Assembly (NCBI GenBank): GCA_021780055.1
Contig: JAJXZM010000229.1
Location: 1-7,822 of the forward strand
From: Acidobacteriota bacterium
GTDB lineage: Bacteria; Acidobacteriota; Terriglobia; UBA7540
DNA: 7,822 nt
Reading direction: 5' to 3'
Shown: positions 5,476-7,822 of the stretch, in pieces
How the letters are laid out: the number at the start of each line of letters is the position of its first letter
Position numbering within the stretch: the first letter of the stretch is position 1
Made by a program: the position numbers and the translations under genes
The notes under the pieces: generated by a model
What the model was told of the DNA's origin: nothing
The model's input: only the letters and a program-made list of their open reading frames with translations
Databases searched by the model: none

Positions 5476-7362
5476 CTACTGATTCAAACTGAGCATGGAA
5501 TAAGTCTTCAGGCTTGGCACTGTAATCTGGCTTGTGCCCGACGCCTGTTGACGGATGCTTACAGGAATCTCACGCGAAAGATCAGGTGACAGCAGCATCG
5601 CACTCCCATACTTCTGATTCAGGTTAATTCTGATGTTGGTCGCCGGATTGGAACCATAGTTCAGCAGATGCACGATCACGCGATGGCTCCCTGGTTGCGC
5701 CAAGACGTTATAGACGACGCCCGCCGGGGCTTCGATCCCGGGCACGTTCGAGTGTTCATGGCTGCGAAGGTCTTCTGCAAGCTGATCGAGCGGCGGGATT
5801 TGCTCAGAATAAACGCATTCCCCTTTCCCAAGTTTCTGCCCGAAAAACGAAGGCCGAACCCGCTGCTTCCCGCGCCGGTCCAGAGTGGCCGATTGTCCAG
5901 CAACAATGAGCGTCCCTCCATCCCTCACGTAGTTCTCCAGCACGCCGAGCGCTTTGTTACTCACAGTGTCCGCGGTCAGCAGCGCAACTTCGGAATAGTG
6001 CTTCAGCTTTTCCCCAGTCAGGTCTCGCGCATAAATAACATCAAAAAGAACGTTGCGCGCGGCTAGATCATTCAAAAGATCAACTCCCTTGCTGCTGTCA
6101 TCCAGAACTACGGCCACCGGCGCAACCGACTGCGTCCCGGTGTAGTAACTTTCGTGGGTGGCAAAGAAGTGGTTATACTGTGCAATGGATTTCCAGAGTG
6201 CCACCGCGTCAGGCTCGTAGTCCCACAAGCCGGTGGCCAGCGCGTCCTCAACAAACAATTCGTCGGCGACACCAAAGCTCATCGCTTCCGCCATGGCCAA
6301 TTGCTGCCTTTGCGGCGACATTGCCTTGGCTTCGCGCTGGCCGAACTCCCGCCGGCCGTCCTCCACAAGGTTCGGTCTCCACCCGTCGGAAAGCGCATCG
6401 AGCGCCCTGAACAATCCCACGTTGTCGATCAAGTATCCGCCGTCCGCCGCCAACAGGTATTGCCTGCCCCGCATGCGGCCTCGCTGCGCGGCGTCGTAAA
6501 TTCCGGGCTCCGTTCCATCCTCCGTAGTCATGGAATTTGTCAGACGATTCACAACATACGAGCTTTGGTGGAAATTCCCCATCAACAGGAAGTCCTTCTT
6601 GCGTGCCGAGCCATACTTGTAAATCATCTCGTAGATATTCATTAACTGAGTGATGTTCCGTGTAAAGTTATTGTCATAGTCAACGCCGTCGGCTCCCGCA
6701 TCGAGCGCCAGTTGGACCCGCTTGCGAAGATAGGCCTGCCATTCGGGATTCGACAGGTCGGCCATATATCGGCTGATGTAACCAATCTTCTTGTAGGCCG
6801 CCGCCCCGTAAGGAACGGGTTTGCCGTCTTTGCCAATCGCAGGCCAGTTGCGTGACTCTGGAACATTCCTGAACATGTCCTGCCAGAACATGTTGGTGAT
6901 CGACTCGTAAGCCATCACGTGAATTCCCTGGCGGTGGCACTCTGCGATATAGCGCTTGAGTTGATCCTGGTTCAGCCGCTCGGTCTGGTTCGAAAAACCG
7001 TTGCTGAAGGTTACCCAGATCATGTTGACGCCGGCATCCTTGAGCAACTGTATGGTCTTCAGGTTGTACCAGTTGTCGGTGGCGTAGAGAACGTTAGGGT
7101 CAGGCGGCCAGAAATTGGGCCAACCGGAAAGTATCGCCTTTGCGGCTTCGATTCTTCCACCGTCCCACCGGGCAAAGCGGATCGCTCCGTTGCGCGCCCA
7201 CGCTGGAATCGAGTCCCGTGCCGGCCCGGCCGGCCACACAAGCGGCTCCGCTGTAGCCCCGCCGCCCAGATGTTCCACCGTGGACTGAGAGAAACTTCCG
7301 GCTGGTAACAGAAGTACCGTTAATGCCAATAAGAACAGTTTGCGCAGATCACGCAATTTCAT
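5476..7362 (-). CDS. Secreted glycoside-hydrolase-like protein: TIM barrel, GATase-like domain, C-terminal beta domain
   Basis: I do not recognise a named family with certainty. The 628-residue protein starts with a signal peptide (KLRDLRK basic tip, a Leu-rich core, likely cleavage near residues 25-26). Residues about 95-370 read as a (beta/alpha)8 barrel: NLKTIQLLKDAGVNMIWVTF (100-119), then RQGIHVMAYES (144-154), then DGVDYDNNF (225-233), then LLMGNFHQ (259-266), then TTEDG (279-283). Asp228, Asp230, Glu281 and Asp282 lie at strand ends and are candidate catalytic residues. Residues about 415-490 (PVAVVLDDS through a GGTLIVAGQS strand) resemble the glutamine-amidotransferase-like, GH42-trimerisation-type fold. 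Residues about 549-628 resemble a beta-sandwich with a VIVHLLNYG strand. This order is common among bacterial glycosidase-like proteins (GH42-, GHL6- or fucosidase-like), so a glycosidase acting outside the cytoplasm is likely. The ATG at 7362 is fixed by a strong Shine-Dalgarno five bases upstream; an upstream in-frame extension to 7464 lacks such support. Confidence 0.82.
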   Translation of the reverse strand: MKLRDLRKLFLLALTVLLLPAGSFSQSTVEHLGGGATAEPLVWPAGPARDSIPAWARNGAIRFARWDGGRIEAAKAILSGWPNFWPPDPNVLYATDNWYNLKTIQLLKDAGVNMIWVTFSNGFSNQTERLNQDQLKRYIAECHRQGIHVMAYESITNMFWQDMFRNVPESRNWPAIGKDGKPVPYGAAAYKKIGYISRYMADLSNPEWQAYLRKRVQLALDAGADGVDYDNNFTRNITQLMNIYEMIYKYGSARKKDFLLMGNFHQSSYVVNRLTNSMTTEDGTEPGIYDAAQRGRMRGRQYLLAADGGYLIDNVGLFRALDALSDGWRPNLVEDGRREFGQREAKAMSPQRQQLAMAEAMSFGVADELFVEDALATGLWDYEPDAVALWKSIAQYNHFFATHESYYTGTQSVAPVAVVLDDSSKGVDLLNDLAARNVLFDVIYARDLTGEKLKHYSEVALLTADTVSNKALGVLENYVRDGGTLIVAGQSATLDRRGKQRVRPSFFGQKLGKGECVYSEQIPPLDQLAEDLRSHEHSNVPGIEAPAGVVYNVLAQPGSHRVIVHLLNYGSNPATNIRINLNQKYGSAMLLSPDLSREIPVSIRQQASGTSQITVPSLKTYSMLSLNQ

Positions 7363-7367
7363 TCCGG

Positions 7368-7375
7368 ACCTCCCC
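7368..7375 (-). promoter_or_regulatory. Strong Shine-Dalgarno of the minus-strand hydrolase
   Basis: Read on the minus strand the sequence is GGGGAGGT followed by five bases and ATG (7362-7360). This near-perfect anti-16S match at good spacing decides the start codon and places the signal peptide at the N-terminus. Confidence 0.8.
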
Positions 7376-7422
7376 GGTTGATGTGTTCCCCATCTTTTCT
7401 CCTGAGTTGCTCCCAGCTTGAA

Positions 7423-7451
7423 TACAATGCCGTGCAGCCTTCGGCATTGTA
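7423..7451 (-). promoter_or_regulatory. 10-bp stem-loop in the leader of the minus-strand hydrolase
   Basis: TACAATGCCG (7423-7432) and CGGCATTGTA (7442-7451) are perfect complements with a nine-base loop. The element ends about 60 bases upstream of the hydrolase start codon and lies downstream of tRNA-Ser on the same strand. No T-run follows on either strand, so a leader regulatory hairpin, an operator or a tRNA 3'-trailer structure are all possible. Confidence 0.5.
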
Positions 7452-7539
7452 CGTTACGGCGCACAATTCTCTCTCAACTTTGCTGGATTTGGAATCAGTA
7501 CTGGAAAATTTATTGCTTGAACCTGCGAATGGAGGCGGA

Positions 7540-7563
7540 GCCATGTACCGGACGGTACATGGC
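7540..7563 (-). promoter_or_regulatory. 11-bp inverted repeat, operator-like, overlapping the CCA end of tRNA-Ser
   Basis: Left arm GCCATGTACCG (7540-7550) and right arm CGGTACATGGC (7553-7563) are perfect complements around a two-base centre. The core TGTACCG-NN-CGGTACA resembles operators of TetR-family repressors, many of which contain TACCG...CGGTA; this link is inference. The right arm includes the tRNA 3' CCA. The two copies of GGCGGAG at 7534-7540 and 7561-7567 overlap or flank the arms. It may also form a hairpin after the tRNA, but no T-run follows. Confidence 0.55.
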
Positions 7564-7649
7564 GGAGAGGGTGGGATTCGAACCCACGTTACGATTTCTC
7601 GTAAACACGCTTTCCAAGCGTGCTCCTTCAGCCACTCGGACACCTCTCC
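7560..7649 (-). tRNA. tRNA-Ser(GGA): tRNA-Ser (anticodon GGA)
   Basis: A complete class II cloverleaf of 90 bases can be folded by eye on the minus strand. The acceptor stem pairs GGAGAGG (7649-7643) with CCTCTCC (7570-7564), followed by discriminator G and an encoded CCA (7562-7560). The anticodon stem CACGC/GCGTG holds loop TTGGAAA, giving anticodon GGA (7615-7613), which reads UCC and UCU serine codons. The long variable arm, TTACGA-GAAA-TCGTAA, is typical of tRNA-Ser. The T-arm is GTGGG-TTCGAAT-CCCAC. The G discriminator also fits serine. All stems are intact, so the gene should be functional. Confidence 0.97.
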
Positions 7650-7667
7650 GTGTCGCAACTCGTAAAG

Positions 7668-7711
7668 CAAACTTGCTTGGGGATTCCCAACAGGCGGTTC
7701 CGGCAAGTTTG
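7668..7711 (-). repeat. Compound inverted repeat in the leader of tRNA-Ser
   Basis: CAAACTTGC (7668-7676) and GCAAGTTTG (7703-7711) are perfect 9-bp complements. Directly inside the first arm sits a second hairpin, TTGGG (7677-7681) with CCCAA (7686-7690). The structure begins 18 bases upstream of the mature tRNA 5' end and lies just downstream of the predicted promoter, so it would fold in the 5' leader of the tRNA precursor. Confidence 0.45.
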
Positions 7712-7722
7712 TGGCTCCAATG

Positions 7723-7752
7723 ATTTTAGGGCCTCCGGGGCAATAACCGCAA
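7723..7752 (-). promoter_or_regulatory. Predicted sigma70-type promoter for tRNA-Ser
   Basis: On the minus strand, TTGCGG (7752-7747) is followed after 18 bases by TAAAAT (7728-7723). The -10 matches five of six consensus bases; the -35 is weak (three of six). Transcription would start near 7715, giving a tRNA leader of about 65 bases. Confidence 0.35.
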
Positions 7753-7768
7753 GTGAAGAACTGCCGCC

Positions 7769-7789
7769 GCAGATCACGAATCGATCTGC
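7769..7789. repeat. 7-bp inverted repeat upstream of the tRNA-Ser promoter
   Basis: GCAGATC (7769-7775) and GATCTGC (7783-7789) are perfect complements with a seven-base loop. The element is just upstream of the predicted -35. It could be the 3' hairpin of a gene lying beyond the window edge or a binding site; no T-run follows. I see no gene in 7650-7822. Confidence 0.3.
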
Positions 7790-7822
7790 CCGGATACGCT
7801 TTTCAACAAAGAGCTGCGTTTT

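Noticed and set aside
7363..7464. 34-residue N-terminal extension of the minus-strand hydrolase
   Set aside because: It would bury the signal peptide internally, overlaps the leader hairpin and ignores the very strong Shine-Dalgarno at 7368-7375.
3597..7649. Genomic island bounded by the tRNA-like fragment and tRNA-Ser
   Set aside because: The two RNA 3' ends do not share an attachment-like core, they face opposite strands, and no integrase or mobility gene lies between them.
7359..7706. Open frames on both strands across the tRNA-Ser gene
   Set aside because: They are translations of the tRNA and its flanks and carry the usual spurious tRNA-derived peptide motifs.

Overview
This window looks like part of a chromosome from a free-living, polysaccharide-degrading bacterium of moderately high GC. 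An Acidobacteriota (Terriglobia-like) source is my best guess, with Planctomycetota or Verrucomicrobiota as alternatives. The guess rests on the gene mix: a sulfatase, a secreted GH27 alpha-galactosidase, a RhaT-type sugar transporter, a stand-alone maltokinase and a secreted TIM-barrel hydrolase. No taxonomic marker gene is present, so this is inference.

Layout: on the plus strand the window opens inside a sulfatase gene (2-1021, 5' end missing). It is followed by a secreted GH27 alpha-galactosidase (1098-2264), with an 8-bp inverted repeat in the 76-bp gap. After a 184-bp gap comes a ten-helix L-rhamnose/proton symporter homologue, rhaT (2449-3486). A 351-bp gene-free stretch (3487-3837) follows. 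It holds a degenerate tRNA/tmRNA-like 3' fragment (T-arm, acceptor strand and CCA) and a probable -10 element. Then comes a stand-alone maltokinase (3838-5418), whose last codons form a perfect 16-bp palindrome. On the minus strand and convergent with it is a secreted multidomain glycoside-hydrolase-like protein (5476-7362, strong Shine-Dalgarno). Upstream of that gene, also on the minus strand, is an intact tRNA-Ser(GGA) with encoded CCA (7560-7649) and a plausible promoter. The non-coding DNA around the tRNA (7423-7789) is rich in inverted repeats. One is an operator-like palindrome whose right arm is the CCA end of the tRNA.

Functional reading: sulfatase, alpha-galactosidase and deoxysugar uptake fit the release and import of sugars from a sulfated or galactose/rhamnose-bearing polysaccharide. 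The minus-strand hydrolase may serve the same purpose, although its substrate cannot be read from the sequence. The maltokinase belongs to a different process, making maltose 1-phosphate for alpha-glucan synthesis in the GlgE route. Its usual fusion partner, trehalose synthase, is not in the window. I found no phage, IS, CRISPR or obvious defence system. The most unusual material is the GH-like protein, the tRNA-like fragment and the palindromes around tRNA-Ser.
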